37,251 bases of DNA, from positions 1 to 37,251 of the forward strand of contig ONGR01000020.1 in NCBI GenBank assembly GCA_900317425.1, read 5' to 3'. The position numbers and the translations under genes are program-made. Of the stretch, positions 16,234 through 23,511 are shown piece after piece. The stretch's first letter is position 1, and the number at the start of each line of letters is the position of its first letter. The notes below the pieces were generated by a model. It made no database searches. It was not told the origin of the DNA and saw only the letters and a list, made by a program, of their open reading frames with translations. This stretch comes from an uncultured Eubacteriales bacterium. GTDB lineage: Bacteria; Bacillota; Clostridia; Oscillospirales; Oscillospiraceae.

Positions 16234-17712
16234 ATGAAACTGTTTTTTCACGGACACGACGAGCGCTACGCCGTGGAGCAGAGCCTGCTGGCCTTCTTCC
16301 CGGAGGAGCGGCCCGTCTACGACCCGGACGCCGCCGAGGACAGCGCCGCCGTGGTGAACCTGTCCGCCGCCCCTGTCTACACCACCGCCACCACGACCAT
16401 CGCCTGCGGCGGCAGGACCGCCCGGGGCGTCTCCCGGGTGGCCATCCCCGCCGGCCTCGACCCCTACGAGGCGGAGCGGCGGCGGCAGAAGGCCGTCAAG
16501 CTGAGCTTCTTCAAGGCCGCCCGGGCCATCACCGGCGCGACCCCCTCCTGGGGCGCCCTCACCGGCATCCGGCCCGGCAAGCTGGCGGAGCGGTTTTTGC
16601 TGGAGGGCAACTCCCCCCGGCAGGTGGACCGGATCCTGGAGAAAACCTATTTCGTCGCTCCCGAGCGGCGGCGGCTGGCCATCGAGACGGCGCAGGCCGG
16701 CCTGCGGGCCAAGGCCGACCTCCGGCCGGAGGACATCTCCCTCTACGTGGGCATCCCGTTCTGTCCCACCCGGTGCGCCTACTGCTCCTTCGTGTCCCAG
16801 TCGGTGGAGAAATCCCTGCCCATGATCGAGCCGTATCTGGACGTGCTGATGCGGGAGATCACCGACGCGGCGGAGATGGTGCGGGAGACGGGCCTGCGCA
16901 TCAAGTCCTTCTACATGGGCGGCGGCACCCCCACCACGTTGTCGGCAGCGCAGATGGACCGGCTGCTGACCCATCTGAACCGCTCCTTCGACCTGAGCGG
17001 CTGCGTGGAGTACTGCATCGAGGCCGGCCGGCCCGACACCATCACGCGGGACAAGCTCCAGGTGCTGTTGGATCACGGCGCCGACCGGATCAGCGTGAAC
17101 CCCCAGTCGTTGGACGACCGGGTTTTAGCCGCCATCGGACGGCGCCACACCGCCCGGGACATCCAGGAGGCCATGGATCTGGCCACCTCCATGGGCTTCC
17201 CCCACGTGAACATGGACCTGATCGCCGGATTGCCGGAGGACACGCCGGACGGCTTCCGCCGGACGCTGGACACCTGCCTCACCTACGGCGCCGACAACAT
17301 CACCGTCCACACCCTGGCCCTCAAAAAGGGCAGCCGCATCCTGCTGGAGGGGCTGGCCATCCCCAGCGCCGAGGCCGTGGGGGAAATGCTGGACTACGCC
17401 AACCCCACCCTCCGCGCCCACGGCTTCGTGCCCTACTATCTCTACCGGCAGAAATATATGTCCGGCAGCTTCGAGAACGTGGGCTGGTGCATACCGGGGG
17501 CCGAGGGCCTATATAATATCTACATCATGGAGGAGCTCCACAGCATCCTCTCCCTGGGCGCCGGCGGCTCCACCAAGATGGTGGACCCCGGGGGCAACCG
17601 GATCACCCGGGTGTTCCACGCCAAGTATCCCAACGAGTACATCACCCGCCCGGAAAAGCTGCGGGAAAATCTGGAAGCGTTTCGGCAGTTCCATGAGGAG
17701 CTGCTGAAATAG
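16234..17712 (+). CDS. hemZ: Radical SAM coproporphyrinogen dehydrogenase family protein HemZ
   Basis: This 492-aa radical SAM enzyme is of the oxygen-independent coproporphyrinogen III oxidase family, HemZ branch. The cluster motif CPTRCAYC gives Cys 177, 181 and 184; YMGGGTPTTL near 227 and SVNPQSLDDRVL near 287 are family segments. A long N-terminal extension of about 165 residues with GALTGIRPGKLAE is typical of HemZ and separates it from HemN and HemW. A role in heme synthesis is the family annotation; no other heme genes are in view. TTGAGGAAA precedes the start. Confidence 0.92.
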   Translation: MKLFFHGHDERYAVEQSLLAFFPEERPVYDPDAAEDSAAVVNLSAAPVYTTATTTIACGGRTARGVSRVAIPAGLDPYEAERRRQKAVKLSFFKAARAITGATPSWGALTGIRPGKLAERFLLEGNSPRQVDRILEKTYFVAPERRRLAIETAQAGLRAKADLRPEDISLYVGIPFCPTRCAYCSFVSQSVEKSLPMIEPYLDVLMREITDAAEMVRETGLRIKSFYMGGGTPTTLSAAQMDRLLTHLNRSFDLSGCVEYCIEAGRPDTITRDKLQVLLDHGADRISVNPQSLDDRVLAAIGRRHTARDIQEAMDLATSMGFPHVNMDLIAGLPEDTPDGFRRTLDTCLTYGADNITVHTLALKKGSRILLEGLAIPSAEAVGEMLDYANPTLRAHGFVPYYLYRQKYMSGSFENVGWCIPGAEGLYNIYIMEELHSILSLGAGGSTKMVDPGGNRITRVFHAKYPNEYITRPEKLRENLEAFRQFHEELLK

Positions 17713-17731
17713 TCCCATCAAGGAGGCGCAC

Positions 17732-19321
17732 ATGGCCAACCCACGACGGCAGAGCTTTTTGAGCGGTGCCATGATCCTGACGGCCACCATCGTCGTCACC
17801 AAGTTCATCGGCGCGCTGTACAAGATCCCCCTGGGGAACCTGCTGGACAGCGAGGGCATGGCCCATTTCTACGCCGCCTACAACATCTACCGCCTGCTGC
17901 TGACCCTGTCCACCGCCGGACTGCCTCTGGCCATGAGCCGGATGGTGTCCGAGGCGGAGGCTCTGGGCCGGGAGAACCAGAAGCACCGGATCTTCCACGT
18001 GGCGCTGGGCCTGTTCCTGGTCATGGGCGCCGTGTCCGGCGCCGGCATGTTCCTGCTGTCGGCGCCCTTGAGCCGCCTGCTCCACGATACCCTGGCCCAG
18101 ACGTCCGTCCGGGTCCTGGCCCCCGCCGTGTTCTTCGTGTGTCTCATGTCCGCCATCCGGGGCTATACCCAGGGCCAGGGCAACATGAAGCCTACCGCCG
18201 CCAGCGAGATCATCGAATCCCTCAGCAAGGCCGTCATCGGCTACGGTCTGGCCTGGTGGCTGCTGAGCCGGGGTCTGCCCCGGCATATCGCCGCGGCAGG
18301 CGCCATCGGCGGCGTCACCGCCGCCACGGCCCTGGCGCTCATCGCCCTGCTGCTGTATCTGGCCGGCCGGAAGGGCCGCCGACCCTCCCGCGACGTGCCG
18401 GAGGACCGCCGGATCATCCTCCGCCGCCTGCTGCGCATCGGCATCCCCATCACCGCCGGCTCCTGCGGCATGAGCCTCATCACGGTGCTGGACACCTCCC
18501 TGGTGCTGGGCACCCTGCAGCGGAGCCTGGGCTATTCCCAGGCCGAGGCCACCGCCCTCTACGGGCAGTATACCTACGGCCTCAACCTCTTCACCCTGCC
18601 GCCGGCCCTCATCGCGCCGGTGACCATCAGCCTGATCCCCGCCGTCAGCGCCGCCCGGGCCCGGCTGGACGGCGCCTCCGCCCGGCGCAACATGGACGCC
18701 GCCTTCCGCTTCGCCGCCCTGCTGGCCCTGCCCCTGGGGGCGGGGCTGTGCGTGCTGTCCCGGCCGCTGCTGGATCTGCTGTACCCCGATATCCCGGAGA
18801 CCGCCGCGGCCGCCGCGGGGCATCTGAGCGTGCTGGGCATCGCCAGCATCTTCGTCTGCCTCATGACCCTCTCCGGCGGCATCCTCCAGGCCTACGGCCG
18901 GGAGCGGATCCCCCTGTGGACCCTGCTGGCGGGCGGACTGGCCAAGATCATCTCCAACTACCTGCTGGTGGGGGACCCCGCCATCGGCATCCGGGGCGCC
19001 GCCTACAGCACCCTGCTGTGCTACGTGCTCATCGCCGTGCTGAACCTCATCGCCGTGGCGCGGTCGGTGCCGGAGCGGCCCGGCTATCTGGAGGTCTTTG
19101 CCAAGCCGCTGCTGTGTACGGCCGTGATGGCGGCGGGGGCGCGGTCCGCTTTTGGGCTGCTGGCCCAATGGTTTCCGGGCCGTCTGGCCGTTTTGCTGGC
19201 CATTTTGTTCGCCGCCGCGGTGTACGCCGCCCTGGTGCTGGCCATGGGGATCATCCGCCGCCAGGACCTGGCCGCCCTTCCAAATGGTGGAAAAATCGCG
19301 GACCTGCTGCACATACGATGA
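17732..19321 (+). CDS. SpoVB/MurJ-like polysaccharide flippase (YabM-type)
   Basis: This 529-aa protein of the MOP superfamily has about 14 hydrophobic segments. Relatives flip lipid-linked cell-wall precursors across the membrane; SpoVB acts in spore cortex synthesis and YabM is its vegetative neighbour of mazG in Bacillus. It begins with the family segment SFLSGAMILTATIVVTKFIG and has RGYTQGQGNMKPTAASEIIE near 150 (a 20-residue hallmark). Placement directly before mazG and the yab genes supports a YabM orthologue. AAGGAGG precedes the ATG. The exact substrate is unknown. Confidence 0.88.
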   Translation: MANPRRQSFLSGAMILTATIVVTKFIGALYKIPLGNLLDSEGMAHFYAAYNIYRLLLTLSTAGLPLAMSRMVSEAEALGRENQKHRIFHVALGLFLVMGAVSGAGMFLLSAPLSRLLHDTLAQTSVRVLAPAVFFVCLMSAIRGYTQGQGNMKPTAASEIIESLSKAVIGYGLAWWLLSRGLPRHIAAAGAIGGVTAATALALIALLLYLAGRKGRRPSRDVPEDRRIILRRLLRIGIPITAGSCGMSLITVLDTSLVLGTLQRSLGYSQAEATALYGQYTYGLNLFTLPPALIAPVTISLIPAVSAARARLDGASARRNMDAAFRFAALLALPLGAGLCVLSRPLLDLLYPDIPETAAAAAGHLSVLGIASIFVCLMTLSGGILQAYGRERIPLWTLLAGGLAKIISNYLLVGDPAIGIRGAAYSTLLCYVLIAVLNLIAVARSVPERPGYLEVFAKPLLCTAVMAAGARSAFGLLAQWFPGRLAVLLAILFAAAVYAALVLAMGIIRRQDLAALPNGGKIADLLHIR

Positions 19322-19369
19322 ACTTTTCCCCTTTCCCGCGGGAAAACCCCTTGAAATAGGAGTGTAAAT

Positions 19370-20158
19370 ATGATAAATTTTGTAAGGAAAAGCCGCTATG
19401 ACTACGCCGACGCCCTGGAGATCATCCGTCTGCTCCGCTCGGAGGACGGCTGTCCCTGGGACAAGGTGCAGACCCACAGGAGCATCCGCCGCGGGCTCCT
19501 GGAGGAGGCCTACGAGGCCGCCGAGGCCATCGACCTGGACGATCCCGTCCTCATGCAGGAGGAGCTGGGCGACGTGCTGATGCAGGTGATCTTCCACGCG
19601 GACATCGAGAAGGACGCGGGCCGTTTCACCATGGACGACGTGTGCGACGGCATGGTGAAGAAGCTCCTCTTCCGCCATCCCCACGTGTTCGGCACCGCCC
19701 ACGAGGACAGCCCCGAGAGCGTGCTGGTGAGCTGGGATAAGCTGAAGCGGCAGGAGAAGGGCCAGGCCACCGTCACCGACACCCTCAACAGCGTGGCCCG
19801 GAGCCTGCCGGGTCTGTGGCGGGCGGAGAAGATCCAGAGCAAGGCCGCCAAGGCCGGCTTCGACTGGCCCGACGCCAAGGGCGCGCTGGACAAGCTGGAG
19901 GAGGAGACGGGCGAGCTGCGCCGGGCCGTGGAGAGCGGCGAAGGCGTGGCCGAGGAGCTGGGCGACGTGCTGTTCGCCGCCGTGAAGGTGGCCCGGTTCG
20001 CCGGGGTGGACCCGGAGGACGCCATCGCCGCCACCTGCGAAAAATTCATCCGCCGCTTCCGGGCGGTGGAGGAGGGCGCGGCCCGGCAGGGACGCAGCCC
20101 GGATCAGCTGTCCCTGGAGGAGATGACCGCCCTGTGGGACGGCGCAAAGGGTTCTTAA
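19370..20158 (+). CDS. mazG: Nucleoside triphosphate pyrophosphohydrolase MazG
   Basis: MazG (262 aa) converts NTPs or dNTPs to monophosphates plus pyrophosphate and so helps clear non-canonical nucleotides. Two MazG repeats are visible: an N-terminal one with CPWDKVQTHRSIRRGLLEEA near 30 and EELGDVLMQV near 65, and a C-terminal one with EETGELRRAVE and EELGDVLFAAVK near 195. It lacks the extra N-terminal methylase-like domain found in Bacillus YabN. AGGAGTG lies before the start. It begins the yabN-yabR type gene order. Confidence 0.95.
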   Translation: MINFVRKSRYDYADALEIIRLLRSEDGCPWDKVQTHRSIRRGLLEEAYEAAEAIDLDDPVLMQEELGDVLMQVIFHADIEKDAGRFTMDDVCDGMVKKLLFRHPHVFGTAHEDSPESVLVSWDKLKRQEKGQATVTDTLNSVARSLPGLWRAEKIQSKAAKAGFDWPDAKGALDKLEEETGELRRAVESGEGVAEELGDVLFAAVKVARFAGVDPEDAIAATCEKFIRRFRAVEEGAARQGRSPDQLSLEEMTALWDGAKGS

Positions 20159-20240
20159 CGCGGGTTTGTCCGCTTAGGATGCTGCCACGGAGATGTGGGC
20201 AGAATACAAATGATTGCAACTTTTTGAGGAGGAAACGTCA

Positions 20241-20516
20241 ATGAACAAGACCGAACTGATCGCCGCTGTCGCCGAGCGTACCGGCATGTCCAAGAAGGAC
20301 ACCGAGGCTGTGATCGCCGCTGCCGTCAACACCATTACCGCCGCTCTGGCCGACGAGGAGAAGGTCCAGCTGGTGGGCTTCGGCTCCTTCGAGGTGAAGA
20401 AGAGAGCCGAGCGCACGGGTCTGAATCCCCGCACCAAGGAGCCCGTTCAGATCGCCGCTACCAAGGTCCCCGTCTTCAAGGCCGGCAAGGCTCTGAAGGA
20501 CGCCGTGGCAAAATAA
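20241..20516 (+). CDS. hup: HU family DNA-binding protein
   Basis: HU (91 aa) is a dimeric nucleoid protein that bends DNA. The start [20 protein letters not shown] and the beta-arm consensus [19 protein letters not shown] (followed by the usual basic and Pro arm residues) are textbook. AGGAGG lies eight bases before the ATG, and a very strong terminator follows 19 bases after the stop, so it is probably an abundant single-gene message. Its position between mazG and rqcP interrupts the order known from Bacillus. Confidence 0.97.
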   Translation: MNKTELIAAVAERTGMSKKDTEAVIAAAVNTITAALADEEKVQLVGFGSFEVKKRAERTGLNPRTKEPVQIAATKVPVFKAGKALKDAVAK

Positions 20517-20535
20517 GCGCATATAGAAAAACAGC

Positions 20536-20571
20536 GGCGCCGGCGCGTCTTCTCGCGCCGGCGCCTTTTTT
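20536..20571 (+). terminator. Terminator of the HU gene
   Basis: GGCGCCGGCGCG / CGCGCCGGCGCC, a 12-pair stem, is followed by TTTTTT. The rqcP ribosome-binding site begins right after it. Confidence 0.95.
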
Positions 20572-20586
20572 CGGAGGATCATCACC

Positions 20587-20847
20587 ATGCGACTGGATAA
20601 ATATCTGAAGGTGTCCCGCCTCATCAAGCGGCGCACCGTGGCCAACGAGGCCTGTGACAACGAGCGCGTGTCCGTCAACGGGCGCATCCAGCGGGCCTCC
20701 TACGACGTGAAGGTGGGCGACCGGATCTCCATCCGCTTCGGCCAGCGGACGCTGGCGGTGGAGGTGCTGAGCGTCCAGGACAACGTGGGCAAGGCCGACG
20801 CCGCCGCCATGTACCGGGAGATCGAGGCAACCGACAGCTTGTCATAA
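20587..20847 (+). CDS. rqcP: S4-domain RNA-binding protein RqcP (YabO)
   Basis: This 86-aa protein is nearly all S4 domain: MRLDKYLKVSRLIKRRTVA, then SVNGRIQRASYDVKVGDRI. RqcP binds obstructed 50S subunits and helps RqcH add Ala tails in ribosome quality control in Bacillus. Length and location before yabP match YabO/RqcP rather than the heat-shock Hsp15. Its ribosome-binding site TCGGAGG follows the HU terminator directly. The 3' untranslated part forms a hairpin with the yabP leader. Confidence 0.92.
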   Translation: MRLDKYLKVSRLIKRRTVANEACDNERVSVNGRIQRASYDVKVGDRISIRFGQRTLAVEVLSVQDNVGKADAAAMYREIEATDSLS

Positions 20848-20870
20848 AAATACCGCTCCTCTCATACAGT
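20844..20870 (+). promoter_or_regulatory. Putative sigma-E type promoter of yabP
   Basis: CATACAGT (20863-20870) matches the sigma-E -10 pattern CATACAnT, and TCATAAA (ATA at 20844-20846) stands at the right distance for the -35. Transcription would start near 20877. Sigma-E control of yabP/yabQ is known in Bacillus; here the promoter is predicted from sequence. Confidence 0.6.
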
Positions 20871-20905
20871 TTCTATGAAACCACACATGAGAGGAGCTAT
20901 TTTTT
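20855..20905 (+). terminator. Stem-loop that includes the yabP Shine-Dalgarno sequence
   Basis: GCTCCTCTCAT (20855-20865) pairs perfectly with ATGAGAGGAGC (20887-20897). The inner pairing is GTTTC/GAAAC, and TTTTTT follows shortly after the stem, ending at 20905. The 3' arm contains GAGAGGAG, the only ribosome-binding site for yabP. RNA entering from rqcP would both terminate and hide the site. RNA starting at the putative internal promoter would lack the 5' arm. Confidence 0.7.
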
Positions 20906-21190
20906 ATGGCATACGAGGTCAGCAATCTGTCGCCCATGAGCCACCGGCTGCAGATGGAGGGCCGGGAACGGCTGACGGTGTCCGGGGTGGAGGACGTGGT
21001 GCGCTTCGACGAGGGCTGCATCGTCATGACCACCTGCGTGGGCAGCATGGTCATCACCGGCACGGACCTCCACATCGGCAAGCTGTCCCTGGACGGGGGC
21101 GAGCTCCACGTGGACGGCCACATCGACTCCATCACCTACGAGGAGAGCCGGGCCGAGCGGGGCTCCCTGCTGCAGCGTCTGTTCGGCTGA
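20906..21190 (+). CDS. yabP: Sporulation protein YabP
   Basis: YabP (94 aa) is a mother-cell sporulation protein of the YabP/YqfC family, made under sigma-E in Bacillus and needed for proper spore cortex formation. The family pattern LxMEGRERLTVSGVEDVVRFDE near 15-35 and the following TxxGxMxITGxDLHIGKLSLDxGE region are evident. It starts nine bases after a GAGAGGAG that is locked in a stem-loop. yabQ follows after four bases. Confidence 0.95.
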   Translation: MAYEVSNLSPMSHRLQMEGRERLTVSGVEDVVRFDEGCIVMTTCVGSMVITGTDLHIGKLSLDGGELHVDGHIDSITYEESRAERGSLLQRLFG

Positions 21191-21194
21191 GCCT

Positions 21195-21710
21195 ATGGAA
21201 AACCACGTGCTCCAGCAGCTGGAGCTGCTGGCTCTGTCGGCGCTGCTGGGCGCCTCCGGCGCCGTGTTCTACGACATGCTCCGGGCCATCCGCCTGCGCC
21301 GGCGGCGGGACCGCTCTCTCACCCACCTGCTGGACGGGGTGTACGTGGCCCTGGCCCTGCTGGTGCTGGGCGTGTTTGCCCTGCGGCTGGGGGGCGGTGA
21401 GCTGCGGCTCTACATGATGCTGGGCACGCTGCTGGGCGCCGTGCTCTATTTCCTGCTGCCGGCGGCGCTGCTGCGGCCCCTTTGGGACTTCTGGGTGGAC
21501 GCGGCGGCGGAGGCCCTGCGCCTTTTGTGGCTGCCGGTGGACTTTTGCCTCGGCATTTTGAAAAAATTATGTCAAACGGCAAAAAAAGACTTCCTTTTTC
21601 TCCGCAAGTACGCTAGAATAAATAAATATAGGTGGGAGTTTGTCCTGCTGCACAGGCATACAGGCGGCAAAGGAGGTAAGAAGCACCGTGAAAAAAGCAA
21701 AAAAGAGTAA
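21195..21710 (+). CDS. yabQ: Spore cortex biosynthesis protein YabQ
   Basis: YabQ (171 aa) is a polytopic membrane protein that Bacillus needs for cortex formation and that sits in the outer forespore membrane. Four or so hydrophobic segments fill residues 10-115, with the family segment GAVFYDMLRAIRLRRRR near 22-38. A basic, Lys/Arg-rich tail ends the protein. It lacks an obvious ribosome-binding site of its own and starts four bases after yabP, which suggests translational coupling. Its last 23 bases overlap the divIC start in another frame. Confidence 0.9.
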   Translation: MENHVLQQLELLALSALLGASGAVFYDMLRAIRLRRRRDRSLTHLLDGVYVALALLVLGVFALRLGGGELRLYMMLGTLLGAVLYFLLPAALLRPLWDFWVDAAAEALRLLWLPVDFCLGILKKLCQTAKKDFLFLRKYARINKYRWEFVLLHRHTGGKGGKKHREKSKKE

Positions 21711-21981
21711 GTCTCGCCCCAACTTTGTCACTACGCTGGTGTTGGTGGTGCTGCTGGCCGTGATGGCCATCGAGCTGGGACAGGTATACGGCAAGCTGCA
21801 TACCGCCAAGAAGGAGCAGGCCAGCGTCGCCGCCCAGGTCCAGCAGCTCCAGCAGCAGAACGACGCGCTGGCATCCGACCTGTCCAAGGCCGGGGACGAG
21901 GAGTTCATGAAGGAGCTGGCCCGGACCCAGCTGGGACTGGCCGAGAGCGGCGAGCGCATCTTCTACGACGTCAACGACTGA
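21688..21981 (+). CDS. divIC: Septum formation initiator family protein DivIC/FtsB
   Basis: This 97-aa bitopic protein has a basic N-terminus, one membrane helix (about 13-33) and an extracytoplasmic coiled coil rich in Gln (VAAQVQQLQQQNDALASDL). That is the DivIC/FtsB layout for the divisome trimer with FtsL and DivIB/FtsQ. The C-terminal EEFMKELARTQLGLAESGER is the family region. I chose GTG at 21688, which follows AAAGGAGG; an upstream ATG at 21640 would place more coding sequence inside yabQ. It overlaps yabQ by 23 bases. Confidence 0.92.
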   Translation: MKKAKKSKSRPNFVTTLVLVVLLAVMAIELGQVYGKLHTAKKEQASVAAQVQQLQQQNDALASDLSKAGDEEFMKELARTQLGLAESGERIFYDVND

Positions 21982-21988
21982 CGGATCA

Positions 21989-21998
21989 CCCCCCCCCC
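21989..21998 (+). repeat. Ten-base C homopolymer between divIC and the S1-domain gene
   Basis: A run of ten C lies seven bases after the divIC stop and 31 bases before the next start. It is the longest homopolymer seen in an intergenic position here. Confidence 0.9.
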
Positions 21999-22029
21999 AC
22001 GAAACCAAAAGGGAGATTGGCACACAGAG

Positions 22030-22464
22030 ATGGAATTGGCAGTTGGGACCATCGTCACCGGCAAGGTGACCAGCATTACCAAATTCGGCGCGTTCGTGGC
22101 CCTGCCGGGCGGCAAGTCCGGCCTGGTGCATATTTCCGAGGTGTCCAACACCTTCGTCAGCGACGTGCACGATTTTCTGACCGAGGGCCAGGAGACGCCG
22201 GTGAAGATCCTGTCCGTGACGCCGGAGGGGAAGATCAACCTCTCCGTCAAGCAGACCCAGGCCGCGCCCGCGCGCCCCGCCCGTCCGCCCAGGCCCCAGC
22301 GCGCCCCGATCCAGGCGGCTGCCGCGCCCCAGCAGGCGCCCCTGCCGCCGGCGGAGCCCTCCTTCGAGGACAAGCTGAAGAAGTTTCTGTCCGTGTCCGA
22401 CTCCAAGCAGTCCGAGGTCAGCCGCCACATGGCGGGGAAGCGGGGCGGCAGGAGGAGAAAATAA
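22030..22464 (+). CDS. S1 RNA-binding domain protein (YabR-like)
   Basis: This 144-aa protein has one S1 domain (1-72: GTIVTGKVTSITKFGAFVAL, then GKSGLVHISEVS and VKILSVTPEGKINLSVK). A Pro/Ala-rich linker and a basic C-terminal end (SRHMAGKRGGRRRK) follow. Position after divIC matches Bacillus YabR, a general RNA-binding protein of unclear role. The best ribosome-binding site, GGGAG, is 14 bases from the ATG, which is further than usual. A strong terminator follows. Confidence 0.9.
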   Translation: MELAVGTIVTGKVTSITKFGAFVALPGGKSGLVHISEVSNTFVSDVHDFLTEGQETPVKILSVTPEGKINLSVKQTQAAPARPARPPRPQRAPIQAAAAPQQAPLPPAEPSFEDKLKKFLSVSDSKQSEVSRHMAGKRGGRRRK

Positions 22465-22503
22465 TCCCCCCGCTTGCATATTTTCCTATTTCCGATTACA
22501 ATA

Positions 22504-22540
22504 ACAGGTGACCCGGCATTCGCCGGATCACCTGTTTTTT
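22504..22540 (+). terminator. Terminator after the S1-domain gene
   Basis: ACAGGTGACCCGGC pairs with GCCGGATCACCTGT and is followed by TTTTTT; it ends the yabP-yabQ-divIC-S1 unit. Confidence 0.95.
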
Positions 22541-22556
22541 CGAGGAGGACACATTT

Positions 22557-23291
22557 ATGGAAAAGATCGCGCTGGTTAGCGGCTCGTCCCGGGGGATCGG
22601 CCGGGCCGTGGCCGCCCGGTTGGGGCGCAGCGGCTGGGCCGTGTGCATCAACTACCGGGTGCGGCAGGACTGTGCCGAGAGTCTGGCGGCGGAGCTGCGC
22701 GCCGAGGGCTGCCGCTGCATGGTGGTGCAGGCGGACGTGTCCGACCGGGAGCAGGTGAACGCCATGGTGCGCCAAATCGAGGAGACCTTCGGCCCCGTAT
22801 CCCTGCTGGTGAACAACGCCGGCGTGGCGGGTCAGGCCCTGTTCCAGGACATCACCGACGAGCTGTGGCACCGGTACTTCTCCGTCAACGTGGACGGCGC
22901 CTTCCACACCATCCAGGCCGTGCTGCCCCACATGCTCCATGAGCACGAGGGCTGCATCGTCAACGTCTCCTCCATCTGGGGCCAGCGGGGCGCCAGCTGC
23001 GAGGTGACCTACTCCGCCACCAAGGCGGCGCTCATCGGCCTGACCCGGTCGTTGGCGGCGGAGCTGGCCCCTACCCACATCCGGGTCAACTGCGTGGCCC
23101 CCGGCGTCATCCGCACCGATATGCTGGACGCCCTGCCCCCTGAGGTCCTGCCCCAGCTGGCACAGGAGACCCCCATGGGCCGTCTGGGCACCCCCGAGGA
23201 CGTCGCCTCCGCCGTGGCCTTCCTGGCCTCGGAGCAGGCGGACTTCGTCACGGGACAGGTCCTCACCGTGGACGGGGGATTCATCCTGTAG
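22557..23291 (+). CDS. SDR family oxidoreductase (FabG/YmfI-like)
   Basis: This 244-aa short-chain dehydrogenase has the Rossmann motif GSSRGIGRA at 9-17, NNAGV at 86-90 and the catalytic set Ser139, Tyr152 and Lys156 (YSATK). The terminal DFVTGQVLTVDGGF is typical of FabG-like enzymes. It could be a 3-oxoacyl-ACP reductase or the related reductase that completes elongation factor P modification (YmfI). No fatty acid synthesis genes flank it, so the second option stays open. CGAGGAGG precedes the start. Repeat copy C begins right at its stop. Confidence 0.88.
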   Translation: MEKIALVSGSSRGIGRAVAARLGRSGWAVCINYRVRQDCAESLAAELRAEGCRCMVVQADVSDREQVNAMVRQIEETFGPVSLLVNNAGVAGQALFQDITDELWHRYFSVNVDGAFHTIQAVLPHMLHEHEGCIVNVSSIWGQRGASCEVTYSATKAALIGLTRSLAAELAPTHIRVNCVAPGVIRTDMLDALPPEVLPQLAQETPMGRLGTPEDVASAVAFLASEQADFVTGQVLTVDGGFIL

Positions 23292-23460
23292 TCAACGAAG
23301 TGGCAGAGCCACTTCGTTGAGGGGGTATGCAGCCCACTCCGCGCACTCGCGTGAGACGCTCGCACACTGCGTGGTCTGAGAAGTGTGTTTTGCCACGTAC
23401 ACGCCGCGGCAAAACACGACTATATTCCTTCGCTCACTGCGGTGAGCGAACTCTGCGAGG
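23292..23460 (+). repeat. Dispersed structured intergenic repeat, copy C
   Basis: It starts at the base after the SDR stop. Parts: a perfect TCAACGAAGTGGC / GCCACTTCGTTGA hairpin; CAGCCCAC / GTGGTCTG outer stem; CGCGCACTCGC, then CTCGCACACTGCG; a GTGTTTTGCC / GGCAAAACAC stem around CACGTACACGCC; and TTCGCTCACTG / CGGTGAGCGAA followed by CTCTGCGAGG. The last two stems differ in sequence from copies A and B yet keep pairing. Confidence 0.8.
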
Positions 23461-23470
23461 CTTTTGGCAT

Positions 23471-23508
23471 AAAAAACGGCTCTCTGCGAAGGCAGAGAGC
23501 CGTTCTTC
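23471..23508 (-). terminator. Two-way terminator between the SDR gene and the Cys-Ala protein gene
   Basis: ACGGCTCTCTGC / GCAGAGAGCCGT with a four-base loop. On the minus strand it is followed by TTTTTT and lies four bases after the stop of the Cys-Ala protein gene; on the plus strand only TTCTTCTGTTT follows. Confidence 0.9.
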
Positions 23509-23511
23509 TGT

